A DNA stretch of 32,152 bases from a virus: positions 1-32,152 of IMG/VR virus record IMGVR_UViG_3300025151_000169; one strand, 5' to 3'. Positions 16,931 to 24,639 of this stretch are shown piece by piece. The notes beneath the pieces were generated by a model. The model did no database searches, had not been told where the DNA came from, and was given only the letters and a program-made list of their open reading frames with translations. The position numbers and the translations under genes were made by a program. Positions within the stretch are counted from its first letter, which is position 1; every line of letters starts with the position of its first letter.

Positions 16931-18949
16931 ATGGCAAACTTCTGGGCAGGATTTGGGCAGGGATTCCAAGGCGGATTCCAATCGGCATACAACAGGGCGG
17001 CTAAACGGCGCGACATTAAAGAAGCGCGTGAGCAAGCGCGCGCTGATCAGCGTGAAGTAATGGAGGCTGAAGCTGGAGCGTATGATGACATAAACAAGGG
17101 ACTACGCGAAAAGTTGGCGGAACTAAAACGCCAACAGGAAATAGATTCCATAACAGACCCCAATGACCCACGGTTGTCAGTTTTAAACAACCAAGTGCCA
17201 ATGCCCACCCTCGAAGAAGGTGAGCCGCCCGAATTGTCCATGAAGGATTTGATTCAAAAAAGAATCACTGGAAAGTCTACGCAAGCCTCTTTGTCTGGAA
17301 GAATCGCGGAATTAAAGAAATTACAAGCTGCCCAAAAACTGCGAGAGCAACAACGGGCCGATATAAAAGATCAAAGAGATTACGAAAGCGGGGTGCGACA
17401 GGAAGGATACGCTAGAGAAGATAAAAAATCTGCTGACGCACTCGAATTAAAAAGACAAGAAAAGGTAAATGATTATCTCTTTAAACTCGCAGAAGTAACT
17501 GGAGAAACACCAGAAGGCCCACCTTTAGACGCACTAGAGGCAGCGGCTTGGTTCGGGCGCGCGAAGAATGATCAAAACGAAGCCACCAAGAAAAGGGAGC
17601 AACTAGTAAATTTTGCACCCAATGTTTTAAAACAGTTTGAAGATGCTGGCGCGGCTGGTCAACCAATGCCCGAACTTGATTATAGGTATGAAGATATAAT
17701 TCCGGCAGGGTTAACTGAACAAGCATACAATTCAGCTAGGACGCTGGCAAAAAGTACGGATAGGAAGACCAAATTAGCAGACGCTAAAAAATTAGCTGAT
17801 GCAGAGGTTCAAAGTGCTGGAGATTTAGTCCAATTTGGACTGAAGCCACCCACTGCCGACAACTTCCTGTCCCCGAATGGAATGACAGCGTATTACGCCG
17901 CAAAAGCGTTGGCGTCTAAAAAGAAAGAAGCCTATGAGGCAGTGCAATCGGTGGAGGGGCAAAAAGGATCAATGGGCTTGCCCAAACTTTCCTTGAGTCA
18001 GATCAACAATACTTCCTTTGAGGATTTAGACCACATCATAAACGGTCATAAAACTTTAGCCGGACAGCAAGAGGCGGCTAAAGAATTAGGCCAGAAGGCC
18101 AAGGAAAAGATGCTGCCCAGTTTTCAGCCAGAACCACAAGAAGGCACAACTGCTCAAAGGTTTTTGATGAGTCAGGTGAAAATTCTAAATGACCCCACCG
18201 CCTCTGCTGAAGATAAAAAGTTGGCCGAACAAATGATAGAGTTGCAGGGCGGAACAGCCACTACAGTCTATGGTGAAGACGGAAAACCAATCGTACAGAT
18301 CGGAAGGCCCACAAGCCGCAGCAAGGAAGACAAACCTGAACCTGCTGCCTTGGAGACTGCATTAATGGACTTGAACAGGTTGGCACGGGATTACGATGAT
18401 AAAAAACCCAGCATAGGATGGATAGCCACAGTTAAAAGCGGGATAGGAGATAGTTTCTTGCCTCAATTTGGTATCAACAGCATGAGTGATCCCCAGCGCG
18501 TAAAATACAGGCAAGCAGTTCAGGAGTTTCAAGTAAACTACGTCAAGGCACTTAATGCTCCAGACAGTCGCCTTTCCGACACTGACAGAAAGATGCTTGC
18601 CCCGCTTGCGCCAGGAGTTAACGACTCTCCGGTTATGTTCGCTAATAAAGTTGAAGCGATTCAAGAAAAGATATCCAGACATCAAAGGTTGAATGATGCT
18701 TTTCAGGGCAAAAAAGACCTATGGGGTATGAGAGCTTCTGAAATCACAAGCGCAACATTTGGGCCTAACGCAAGGCTAACACCCGAACTTGGGGCTTTTG
18801 CTATCCAAGAAAAATTTGGAGCTAAAGAACTCTATTCCGATGATCAGTTAAGGGAAGTAATACGCACTCAATTCAGTGGAAAATCTGAAGAGGAAGTTAG
18901 ATTTTTTGTAAGATCACTACTTTCAATTGGAAGACTTGGGGATAAATAA
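16931..18949 (+). CDS. Large internal virion-type protein
   Basis: This is a 672-residue protein. The N-terminus is glycine and phenylalanine rich (FWAGFGQGFQGGFQSAYN), which is typical of proteins in this position that may insert in membranes. It is followed by long charged helices (about residues 25-300) with Gln/Lys/Glu-rich coiled coils. The remainder is a mix of helical and globular segments without a known catalytic motif. Its place between a smaller ejection-like protein and a 1020-residue protein matches the internal core genes of podoviruses. The start has an AAAGGAT ribosome site. The function is inferred from size, composition and order. Confidence 0.65.
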   Translation: MANFWAGFGQGFQGGFQSAYNRAAKRRDIKEAREQARADQREVMEAEAGAYDDINKGLREKLAELKRQQEIDSITDPNDPRLSVLNNQVPMPTLEEGEPPELSMKDLIQKRITGKSTQASLSGRIAELKKLQAAQKLREQQRADIKDQRDYESGVRQEGYAREDKKSADALELKRQEKVNDYLFKLAEVTGETPEGPPLDALEAAAWFGRAKNDQNEATKKREQLVNFAPNVLKQFEDAGAAGQPMPELDYRYEDIIPAGLTEQAYNSARTLAKSTDRKTKLADAKKLADAEVQSAGDLVQFGLKPPTADNFLSPNGMTAYYAAKALASKKKEAYEAVQSVEGQKGSMGLPKLSLSQINNTSFEDLDHIINGHKTLAGQQEAAKELGQKAKEKMLPSFQPEPQEGTTAQRFLMSQVKILNDPTASAEDKKLAEQMIELQGGTATTVYGEDGKPIVQIGRPTSRSKEDKPEPAALETALMDLNRLARDYDDKKPSIGWIATVKSGIGDSFLPQFGINSMSDPQRVKYRQAVQEFQVNYVKALNAPDSRLSDTDRKMLAPLAPGVNDSPVMFANKVEAIQEKISRHQRLNDAFQGKKDLWGMRASEITSATFGPNARLTPELGAFAIQEKFGAKELYSDDQLREVIRTQFSGKSEEEVRFFVRSLLSIGRLGDK

Positions 18950-18951
18950 CA

Positions 18952-21900
18952 ATGAGCGAGAAAAAATTAAAATCCTTAACCGCTGAAGACGTTGATAACA
19001 TTATCAACCAAGTTCGCTCGGAGCAGGATGTCGAGATTGGGGTGACGGGGCCGGAGTTTGCTCCGTCAATTGGGGGCCAAGAACCAGACCCAAGATATCC
19101 GGAGTCAGGGGCCACTGTGGCAGAGATGCGTGATTTAGAACGGAAATACGGCACTTCTGGTGTTGATATTGATCCAAGAGGTCTTCCTGTCGGCTATCGC
19201 GCCCTTTCAGGGTTAGCTCAAACTGGTCAGGATAAAAGGGCGATTTACAGCAAAGTTTTCGGCGAAGAAAATGTCCGCCCGATTGAAGGCACTGATAAAT
19301 TCCTAATTAGAGTCTACAGAGATGGGAAACCTGTTGATGTAGTGGATGACGAGTCGGCGTTTTCCATGAGAGACTTGGCCGACCTTACCGGAATGGTTCC
19401 AGAACTCGCAACAAGCATAGCGACAACAGTCAAAATGCTTCCCAAAAATCCGGCAGGTCTTGCGGCAACCGCAGGTACAGCCGCTGCGGCGTCTGCTGCC
19501 GGTCAGGCAGTTGGGGGGGTGAAAGATTTAGGATTAAGGATTTTAACTGGCGAAGATTTAGATGCTGGTGAAATAGTAAAGAGAAGATTACCTGCCGCAG
19601 CAATAGAAACCGGATTTGGCACGGCATTGCCATATGCTTCCCAAAAGGTCTTCAGCAAGCTCCGGCCTTCGTCGGTTTCATCCGGAGCGCAACCTGTTGA
19701 CAGGGCAATTGCAAAAGAGGGGAGCGAGGCAGCAAAAAAACTTGAGGCGGAAGGCATTCCCGCTCCCCTTACTGCGGGCGAGGCAACAGGTAGTAGAGGT
19801 GTTCAGGAGTACGAGGCATTGGCCGAGAAGCTCGCAAGAATCACTGACCCCACTGGGGAAATCCGTCTAGCGCAGCAGGAGGCGATCAAAAAGGGCCAAT
19901 CCAGTTTGCCTGAAATGAAAGGCGATATAGATAGAAAAATTGGAGATAAGATTTCGGCGCGCCTTAAAGCCCAGGAAACGAATTTAAGCGATGCCGCAGC
20001 GCAATCAGCACAAGAGGCTGTAAGAAGGGCCGAAGCAAATGTTGGATTGGATTTAAGCCAATCTGTCGTGGATGCGGGCAACAAGGTTCGATCCGGACTA
20101 CAAAAAGGCGTACAAGCTAAACAAGCTGAAGTTGATGAGTTGTATGAAACAGCTAACAGGATGCGGGTGGAGGCTGGTGGCGGCGAGGCATTCATCATGC
20201 CGAATCGAACCAGCAAACTGGGCAAGGAAATCATTGAAAAAGAAACCTTAATTCAGGAGACAACTGAATCTTTAGAAGTACCCACTGGCGTGCTGTCTGA
20301 AAGCGGCGAGCAGATTACCGAGGAGGTTCTTAAAACAAGCAAGCAACCCATCGGGTGGGCAGTTCCCGCATACAAAGAGGCGCAGTCTTTCGCTCAATTA
20401 GGTGACACTCCTCAAACTATTGAGGCAATGCGAGAAGCGCGCGCGGTGTTTGGTGAAGCAATAGGTCGCGCGCAATCGGCTGGTCTTGATTCTCTGGGTG
20501 GCGGGTTTTCCTTGGGGCAAGCGAAGAGGTTTTACAAGGCGTTGAGTCAGGACATCGATGACTCGCTCAAGGCACTAGACCCAGATGCCGCCGCCGCTTT
20601 CCAGAAAGCTCAATCCGAATCAAAATCATTATTTGATACATACACATCCAGTAAGACCATGAACGGGTTCAGGTTGTCTGAAGCCGAGGGTGGACTTGCT
20701 GAAGTCAGCGACATTGTCCGCCACTTCAGCCAAAGCAAAGGCAAACCTGGAATGCTATCAAGCATGAAGAAGATTTTGTCTCCTGAAGATTACAGTGTAC
20801 TCAAGAAAGGCATTTTGGCCGACCTTGGTGACGGGGCGAGTTACAGGTTCGCAAACGGCGTTAGCGGGGTGGACTTCAGTATTTTGCAAAAACGACTATC
20901 TCAAATTCACCCTGAAATGAGGGATGAGCTTGTAGGAGGAAAAGATGCTTACATCCGTATACAACAAGCATTGAATGACTTCACGACAGCGCAGGGCGTT
21001 GCCGGATCGAAGAGTCCATTGCAATTCCCCGCACAGGTGACTGCTGATGAGTTGGACAGATTGCTGGCAAAAGCCGGTGACCCCAATATGTTCCAATCGG
21101 TCAAAGAGTCGATTGAGGCATCTATCACGCTGAAGCGAAGGCAATTGGCGGAATACGGCAATGAGGTTACTGCTGCTGTACGGCAAAACAATTTACCTTC
21201 CGGCAAGATAAATGCTGATGATTTTATAGACGGTTTTATCCTTAAACAGACAGACGCTAAACTTGTTAGACAAGCGTTAGACAAACTAACAGAAGAGCAA
21301 GAGCAAGAGGTGGCAAAACAACTTGTCAGGCGAATCTTTGATAAATCACGCGACTTGGCAAAGGAACCCCTTGACGCACTTAAAAAAGGTGATGAGGGAG
21401 TTATTACTGGCAGACAATTGAAAGAAATATTGTTTGGCGGACAGGGTCAGCGACGAATCATTCAAGAGGTTTTGCCTAAAGAGACGCTGGAGAAAATGGA
21501 GAATCTTTTGGCGTACCAGATGGCAATCGAAAATGCCCGCAGTCAGGCTGGTGGATTTGCGAGGGACTATGCAATCGGCAATATGTCCAAAGAGACGATA
21601 GGCAAAATCACAATGGCTAGGCTTGTCTTTTCAGATGCTATGCAATCTTTCCTCAAAAAGGCAGCGGCATCACCCAGTGCGTTATCTAAATTTTCTGCAC
21701 TTGCAGGGAAGGGGATGGATAGATTGCCTAGTAAGATTGGCCCCACTAGGGTGATAGTTTCATCGTATCTGGGTAAGGAGGTCGCTGACCTCGCCATGCA
21801 GTGGGGTGAAGCGACCAGAGGTCTTGACGAGCAGGAAATTGCAGCGTTAAGACAATCATACCTATCAATACCTCAACAAAGAGAAGTCTCTGAAGAAGAC

Positions 21901-22014
21901 TTAAAAAGTGAGATGGACAGAATATTTGGCGGCGGCAACAAACAAGGTAAAACCGAAGCAGAGAAAAGGCGAGACGCCAGAATCAAAGCTAGGATGCCAA
22001 TTAAGTCGCGCTAA
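18952..22014 (+). CDS. Largest internal virion or ejection-type protein
   Basis: This 1020-residue protein is the largest of the late module. A hydrophobic, alanine and glycine rich stretch at about residues 165-190 (NPAGLAATAGTAAAASAAG) could span or disturb a membrane. The rest is mainly alpha-helical with many coiled coils, including RAEANVGLDLSQSVVDAG near residue 360. The tail is basic. No peptidoglycan-hydrolase motif stands out, unlike some homologous core proteins. It is the last gene of the rightward structural run and converges with the leftward ribbon-helix-helix gene, their stop codons sharing bases at 22011-22014. Confidence 0.6.
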   Translation: MSEKKLKSLTAEDVDNIINQVRSEQDVEIGVTGPEFAPSIGGQEPDPRYPESGATVAEMRDLERKYGTSGVDIDPRGLPVGYRALSGLAQTGQDKRAIYSKVFGEENVRPIEGTDKFLIRVYRDGKPVDVVDDESAFSMRDLADLTGMVPELATSIATTVKMLPKNPAGLAATAGTAAAASAAGQAVGGVKDLGLRILTGEDLDAGEIVKRRLPAAAIETGFGTALPYASQKVFSKLRPSSVSSGAQPVDRAIAKEGSEAAKKLEAEGIPAPLTAGEATGSRGVQEYEALAEKLARITDPTGEIRLAQQEAIKKGQSSLPEMKGDIDRKIGDKISARLKAQETNLSDAAAQSAQEAVRRAEANVGLDLSQSVVDAGNKVRSGLQKGVQAKQAEVDELYETANRMRVEAGGGEAFIMPNRTSKLGKEIIEKETLIQETTESLEVPTGVLSESGEQITEEVLKTSKQPIGWAVPAYKEAQSFAQLGDTPQTIEAMREARAVFGEAIGRAQSAGLDSLGGGFSLGQAKRFYKALSQDIDDSLKALDPDAAAAFQKAQSESKSLFDTYTSSKTMNGFRLSEAEGGLAEVSDIVRHFSQSKGKPGMLSSMKKILSPEDYSVLKKGILADLGDGASYRFANGVSGVDFSILQKRLSQIHPEMRDELVGGKDAYIRIQQALNDFTTAQGVAGSKSPLQFPAQVTADELDRLLAKAGDPNMFQSVKESIEASITLKRRQLAEYGNEVTAAVRQNNLPSGKINADDFIDGFILKQTDAKLVRQALDKLTEEQEQEVAKQLVRRIFDKSRDLAKEPLDALKKGDEGVITGRQLKEILFGGQGQRRIIQEVLPKETLEKMENLLAYQMAIENARSQAGGFARDYAIGNMSKETIGKITMARLVFSDAMQSFLKKAAASPSALSKFSALAGKGMDRLPSKIGPTRVIVSSYLGKEVADLAMQWGEATRGLDEQEIAALRQSYLSIPQQREVSEEDLKSEMDRIFGGGNKQGKTEAEKRRDARIKARMPIKSR

Positions 22015-22232
22015 TCCTTACCAAGAATGAAACGGCACATCTCTACAAACGTCCTTTCGGATTTAGATGTTTTCTTGGCCTCGATCTGCCGCATTGTGTC
22101 TAAAATGGCGCGATTCACAAATGATGATCGGGGAATGCCGCAGCGTTTTGATAAGTCAGTTAACTTTCGTAACTCTGCGGTAGACAGCCGGAATGTGCTA
22201 TATTCCAGCTTCTTTTCGGATTTGGGTTTCAT
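22011..22232 (-). CDS. Ribbon-helix-helix transcriptional regulator
   Basis: This 73-residue basic protein has the pattern of a MetJ/Arc/CopG ribbon-helix-helix DNA-binding domain. A beta strand (about residues 11-17, YSTFRLS) is followed by helix A (TAELRKLTDLSKRC), a turn (GIPRS) and helix B (SSFVNRAILDTMRQIEAK). Such dimers bind short repeats through the strand pair. It is the only leftward gene between the two rightward modules, and it faces the operator-like words just upstream of the metallophosphoesterase gene. Autoregulation and control of the early/late switch are inferred. There is no clear ribosome-binding site before its ATG. Confidence 0.75.
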   Translation of the reverse strand: MKPKSEKKLEYSTFRLSTAELRKLTDLSKRCGIPRSSFVNRAILDTMRQIEAKKTSKSERTFVEMCRFILGKD

Positions 22233-22257
22233 ATAGTAAGGTTAGGTTATTGGCAAG

Positions 22258-22285
22258 GTGACAAATGGTGTCACAGTGTCAATAA
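22258..22285. promoter_or_regulatory. Operator-like cluster of TGTCA boxes
   Basis: This stretch holds a perfect inverted repeat, GTGACA-5 bases-TGTCAC (22258-22274), and a further TGTCAATAA word at 22277-22285. It lies between the start of the leftward ribbon-helix-helix gene and the start of the rightward metallophosphoesterase gene. RHH proteins bind short half-sites spaced about 8-10 bases, which fits. It is proposed as an operator for that regulator. No convincing -35/-10 pair was found around it. Confidence 0.55.
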
Positions 22286-22311
22286 AGAGTTTGCAAAAAT
22301 CGGGTGGGATT

Positions 22312-23043
22312 ATGGGCAAATTTGAGACTTTTGTGGCTTTTGGTGACGCACATGGAGATATGGCGTGTCGAGAGTCGATCAACGCCCTCGAAAAGCACAT
22401 CGAGGAGTTCAAACCGCAGCACCGCATATGCCTCGGCGATTTCTTCGATTTCCGCGCTTTGAGAAAGGGCATCGGGAATGATGAGAGCGATGCCTACGAT
22501 AATTTAGTGAGCGATACCACCGCAGGTTATATGTGGCTGGATCGTTTGCGACCCACAGTATTTTTAAACGGAAACCATGAGCATAGGTTATACCGAGTGG
22601 CCGCGGAAGCGGCCAACGGGCTGGTACGCGAGTACGCGATTGAAGGCGTTAAAAAGCTGGAAGGCCATCTCCGCAAAATGGGATGCAAGGTCTACCCGTA
22701 CCACTATGAACAGGGAGTTCACACGATCCGCAAAGTGGCGTTCATCCACGGATACGTTGCATCGCAAGCGGCTGTAAAACATTCAGCCGAAGTTTACTCA
22801 CCCCCTGGTGGGGCAACCGTGATGGGACATCTTCACAGGATCGAAGCAGTCCACGCGGTTAGGCATGGTGGAGCGCAGGGGTACTCCGGCGGGTGTCTCG
22901 CTGACATCCCTCGCCTCCATTATGCCGCAACACGCCACGGCACAATGCGATGGGCCAACGGGTGGCTTTACGGGGTAATAGGCAAAAAGGGGTATAAGAT
23001 ATGGCAAGCCGAAAGAGTCGAAAACAACTGGATGCATCCCTAG
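22312..23043 (+). CDS. Calcineurin-like metallophosphoesterase
   Basis: This 243-residue enzyme has all the metal-binding motifs of the calcineurin-like phosphoesterase superfamily in order: GDAHGD (residues 11-16), LGDFFDF (D-x-x-D), NGNHE, a His-Gly pair (HGY), and GHLHR (residues about 180-184). Two divalent metals are expected in the site. Substrates range from nucleotides to DNA ends or phosphoproteins; the sequence does not decide which. The open frame reaches a GTG at 22258, but ATG 22312 is preferred because GGTGGG precedes it and the upstream part overlaps the operator-like repeats. It begins the rightward early module and overlaps the next gene by 43 bases. Confidence 0.85.
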   Translation: MGKFETFVAFGDAHGDMACRESINALEKHIEEFKPQHRICLGDFFDFRALRKGIGNDESDAYDNLVSDTTAGYMWLDRLRPTVFLNGNHEHRLYRVAAEAANGLVREYAIEGVKKLEGHLRKMGCKVYPYHYEQGVHTIRKVAFIHGYVASQAAVKHSAEVYSPPGGATVMGHLHRIEAVHAVRHGGAQGYSGGCLADIPRLHYAATRHGTMRWANGWLYGVIGKKGYKIWQAERVENNWMHP

Positions 23044-23306
23044 AGTCCAAAGCGAGCGGCAAGAGTGATATCGCCGAATGGGCCAAAGCGTTGCTGGATG
23101 CCAGAAACTGCGGGGATGAACCCGTGCCGGAGGGATACCTTACAATAAAGCAGATATCCGATAAGCTAGAATTGGCTCGCTCCACCGCACACACCCTAGT
23201 TGAGGAAATGGTCGAGGATGGTCGAGTTGAGGTTAAGGAGTTTTATAGGGGGCGCGGCAAGGACGGGCGCAGGTATCGGGCAAAACATTACAGGATCATC
23301 AAATGA
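23001..23306 (+). CDS. Winged helix-turn-helix protein
   Basis: This is a 101-residue basic protein. After a lysine and serine rich N-terminus, residues 45-80 (YLTIKQISDKLELARSTAHTL, then VEEMVEDGRVEVKEF) give a helix-turn-helix with a following wing of the type found in MarR-like and replication regulators. The tail RGRGKDGRRYRAKHYRI is strongly basic and probably contacts DNA. A good Shine-Dalgarno (AAAAAGGGG) precedes ATG 23001. It overlaps the metallophosphoesterase gene end and is coupled to the next gene by ATGA. It likely acts as a phage regulator; its target is unknown. Confidence 0.75.
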   Translation: MASRKSRKQLDASLESKASGKSDIAEWAKALLDARNCGDEPVPEGYLTIKQISDKLELARSTAHTLVEEMVEDGRVEVKEFYRGRGKDGRRYRAKHYRIIK

Positions 23307-23557
23307 ATGTACGGGTAAAAATGGGGGAACTATATGTCATCCATTGGCTCGATGCCGCTGGCTACATGATGGAGGATTTGGTTAAGGCTAAACCGTGTCT
23401 CTGCAAGACCGTAGGCTGGGTCAAAAAAGTAGAGAAAGATCACATCGTTTTAGCGTCATCTTTTTATCCGGATGACAAGGATGAGCATGGTGATTTTTGC
23501 GTTCTACCAAAGGGCATGGTGACAAAAGTTAGCCTCATCAAGCATGATGATCAGTAA
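23303..23557 (+). CDS. Small conserved phage protein, beta-rich
   Basis: This is an 84-residue protein. The segment GWVKKVEKDHIVLASSFYPD, then GDFCVLPKGMVTKVSLI, is recognisable as a small hypothetical protein common in phages: a beta-barrel-like pattern with a conserved IxLAxS core and a PKG(x)xxK end. Two cysteines (residues 32 and 34) form a CLC pair. No enzymatic motif is evident. Its start overlaps the preceding gene in ATGA. It is the last gene before the 400-bp AT-rich non-coding region. Confidence 0.75.
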   Translation: MNVRVKMGELYVIHWLDAAGYMMEDLVKAKPCLCKTVGWVKKVEKDHIVLASSFYPDDKDEHGDFCVLPKGMVTKVSLIKHDDQ

Positions 23558-23702
23558 TTTGAAATGTCTACCAAACCCGAATCTTGAGGTCTTCAAATCC
23601 TAATAACGGGCCATTTATTTCACTTTTTTTCAATTTTAGCCTAATTTTAGTTTGCAAGGCTTTTGGGTGGAAATTGGAAATGTTGGATTACAAAATAATC
23701 TT

Positions 23703-23716
23703 TAAATTATAATTTA
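23703..23716. repeat. Perfect 14-base AT palindrome with embedded TATAAT
   Basis: The bases TAAATTATAATTTA read the same on both strands and contain a -10-like TATAAT in each direction. TTGGAT (23683-23688) lies 19 bases upstream of the rightward TATAAT. TTGACA on the leftward strand (23736-23731) lies 19 bases from the leftward TATAAT. Both spacings are longer than the usual 17, so promoter activity is uncertain. Confidence 0.4.
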
Positions 23717-23730
23717 GCTAAACGACTACC

Positions 23731-23739
23731 TGTCAATAA
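23731..23739. promoter_or_regulatory. TGTCAATAA box shared with 22277-22285
   Basis: This nine-base word is identical to the one next to the ribbon-helix-helix gene. It lies in the non-coding region ahead of the HTH genes. Its reverse complement starts with TTGACA and could also be a leftward -35 element. A role as a regulator half-site is inferred. Confidence 0.4.
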
Positions 23740-23910
23740 CTTTGAGCATCTAGAGCCTTGACTGTTCACATCATAGTGGTCTAGGCTCCGCCCATGATGA
23801 CTGCTGCAATCCATGAGCGTTTCGCACAATATATGTTGCAACAACGTGTGGTGCGACTTGACATATCTTGTGACTCGATAGACTTTCTGCCGACACCCAA
23901 GCACACCTTG

Positions 23911-23926
23911 TGTCAAATGTTGACAT
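23911..23926. promoter_or_regulatory. TGTCAA-ATG-TTGACA operator-like palindrome
   Basis: The 15-base inverted repeat TGTCAAATGTTGACA (23911-23925) lies 35 bases before the HTH gene start. Its 16-base context matches the 22259-22274 operator-like site at 12 of 16 positions. TATATA at 23932-23937, with TTGTGT 18 bases upstream of it (23908-23913), gives a weak promoter candidate that would overlap the palindrome. This is the usual geometry for repressor control. Confidence 0.5.
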
Positions 23927-23959
23927 ATTGGTATATAGGCAGCTTGGGTTTTTATAACA

Positions 23960-24193
23960 ATGAGAGTCACGGCAGCAGAGTGGAGGGAGCGTTATGAGCA
24001 ATGGCGCGCATGGGGCGAGCGACCAAGTATGCTCACCACAACCGACCTCTGCCGAATCTTCAACGTCCACCGTCGAACCATCTATCGATGGGTCAAGGCT
24101 GGGCGCATTAAGCCCATCAGAGCAGGAGGGGAGAAAGCAGACTACCGATTCGATGTTGAGTCAGTTGTCAGCCTTATCAACACGCCGCGATGA
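23960..24193 (+). CDS. Excisionase/MerR-type HTH protein (first of two)
   Basis: This is a 77-residue protein. Residues 24-75 have an excisionase-like helix-turn-helix: LTTTDLCRIFNVHRRTIYRW, then VKAGRIKPIRAGGEKADYRF, then DVESVVSLI. This fold binds DNA in phage regulators and recombination directionality factors. The start is uncertain: ATG 23960 has no Shine-Dalgarno, and an internal ATG at 24029 would still give the whole domain. Most of the gene is also covered, in the +1 frame, by the next HTH gene. The frame ends at TGA 24191-24193, directly where a +1 shift would enter the neighbouring frame. Confidence 0.6.
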   Translation: MRVTAAEWRERYEQWRAWGERPSMLTTTDLCRIFNVHRRTIYRWVKAGRIKPIRAGGEKADYRFDVESVVSLINTPR

Positions 24194-24458
24194 TGAAGGC
24201 AACCATCAAATTGTAGAGTTCATCACCAAAGAAGACATCTGCCGGATGGTCGATGTAAACCCGCGCACCGTTCAGCGTTGGGTGGCGTCAGGTGAACTTC
24301 CCTGCATTAAGTTAAATCATAATGCAAACTCCCCGATTCGATTCCGCATCGAGGATGTAGACAGATTTCTTTTGTCGCGAATGCGACTAGCCAAGGAGGC
24401 GCAAGATGGGAAAGGGAAACCATCTGCCGATCCAACTACTGCGCCTACCGATAAGTAA
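23994..24458 (+). CDS. Excisionase-type HTH protein (second of two)
   Basis: This is a 154-residue protein. Residues 77-132 (FITKEDICRMVDVNPRTVQR, then WVASGELPCIKL, then SPIRFRIEDVDRFLLSRM) form an excisionase-like HTH related to the one in the overlapping gene. Residues 1-70 are Ser/Thr/Pro-rich and look disordered, as expected where a second gene occupies the same DNA. ATG 23994 has a strong Shine-Dalgarno (GGAGGGAG, about seven bases away). An ATG at 24153 would give a 101-residue protein with the complete domain. The last 53 bases overlap the zinc-ribbon gene. A single gene with a +1 shift between the domains is another reading. Confidence 0.65.
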   Translation: MSNGAHGASDQVCSPQPTSAESSTSTVEPSIDGSRLGALSPSEQEGRKQTTDSMLSQLSALSTRRDDEGNHQIVEFITKEDICRMVDVNPRTVQRWVASGELPCIKLNHNANSPIRFRIEDVDRFLLSRMRLAKEAQDGKGKPSADPTTAPTDK

Positions 24459-24639
24459 GGTAGGCCAGTGTTGGGTCTGCGGGAGGGCCGAGCAGGTTCT
24501 CACGATTGCAGACAACAGTGTTAAGGAAATGATGTGTGAACATTGCGGAGCTTTAGCTTTGGCTAATGAAAAGTGGCTTTGTGTCCACTTGCCAGAGGCG
24601 GGCATCCGCCACCCTAAAAATTACGAGAATTTCAGATGA
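24406..24639 (+). CDS. Small zinc-ribbon protein
   Basis: This is a 77-residue protein with two CxxC knuckles (CWVCG at about residues 22-26 and CEHCG at about 44-48) separated by 18 residues, the pattern of a zinc ribbon. The N-terminus is basic, and the tail contains a helical stretch. Such proteins bind nucleic acids or act as adaptors, and this one precedes the recombination genes. AAGGAGG lies seven bases before the ATG, which is among the best ribosome sites in the window. It is coupled to the ERF gene by ATGA. Confidence 0.75.
   Translation: MGKGNHLPIQLLRLPISKVGQCWVCGRAEQVLTIADNSVKEMMCEHCGALALANEKWLCVHLPEAGIRHPKNYENFR

Larger units (their letters stand above)
23558..23959. other. AT-rich non-coding control region
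   Basis: About 400 bases lack a convincing gene. The left part contains a T-rich tract near 23614-23640, AATTTTAG twice (23632-23639, 23643-23650), and a 14-base palindrome TAAATTATAATTTA (23703-23716) that includes TATAAT on both strands. The right part holds TGTCAATAA, two TTGACATAT words and a TGTCAA-ATG-TTGACA palindrome. A 67-residue open frame (23794-23997) covers these words and looks like noise. The composition suggests promoter, operator or replication-origin functions for the HTH genes that follow. No tRNA-like structure was seen. Confidence 0.6.

Noticed and set aside
22027-22236. A 69-codon rightward frame opposite the ribbon-helix-helix gene
   Set aside because: It is the complement of a clear ribbon-helix-helix coding sequence and has no independent support.
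23858-23884. Strong sigma-70 promoter starting at TTGACA 23858
   Set aside because: The -35 is perfect, but the best -10 (TAGACT) is only 15 bases away and scores four of six, so I treat TTGACA here as a possible operator half-site instead.
23794-23997. A 67-codon rightward frame in the AT-rich control region
   Set aside because: It runs through the palindromes and promoter-like words, has no ribosome site, and does not resemble a known protein.
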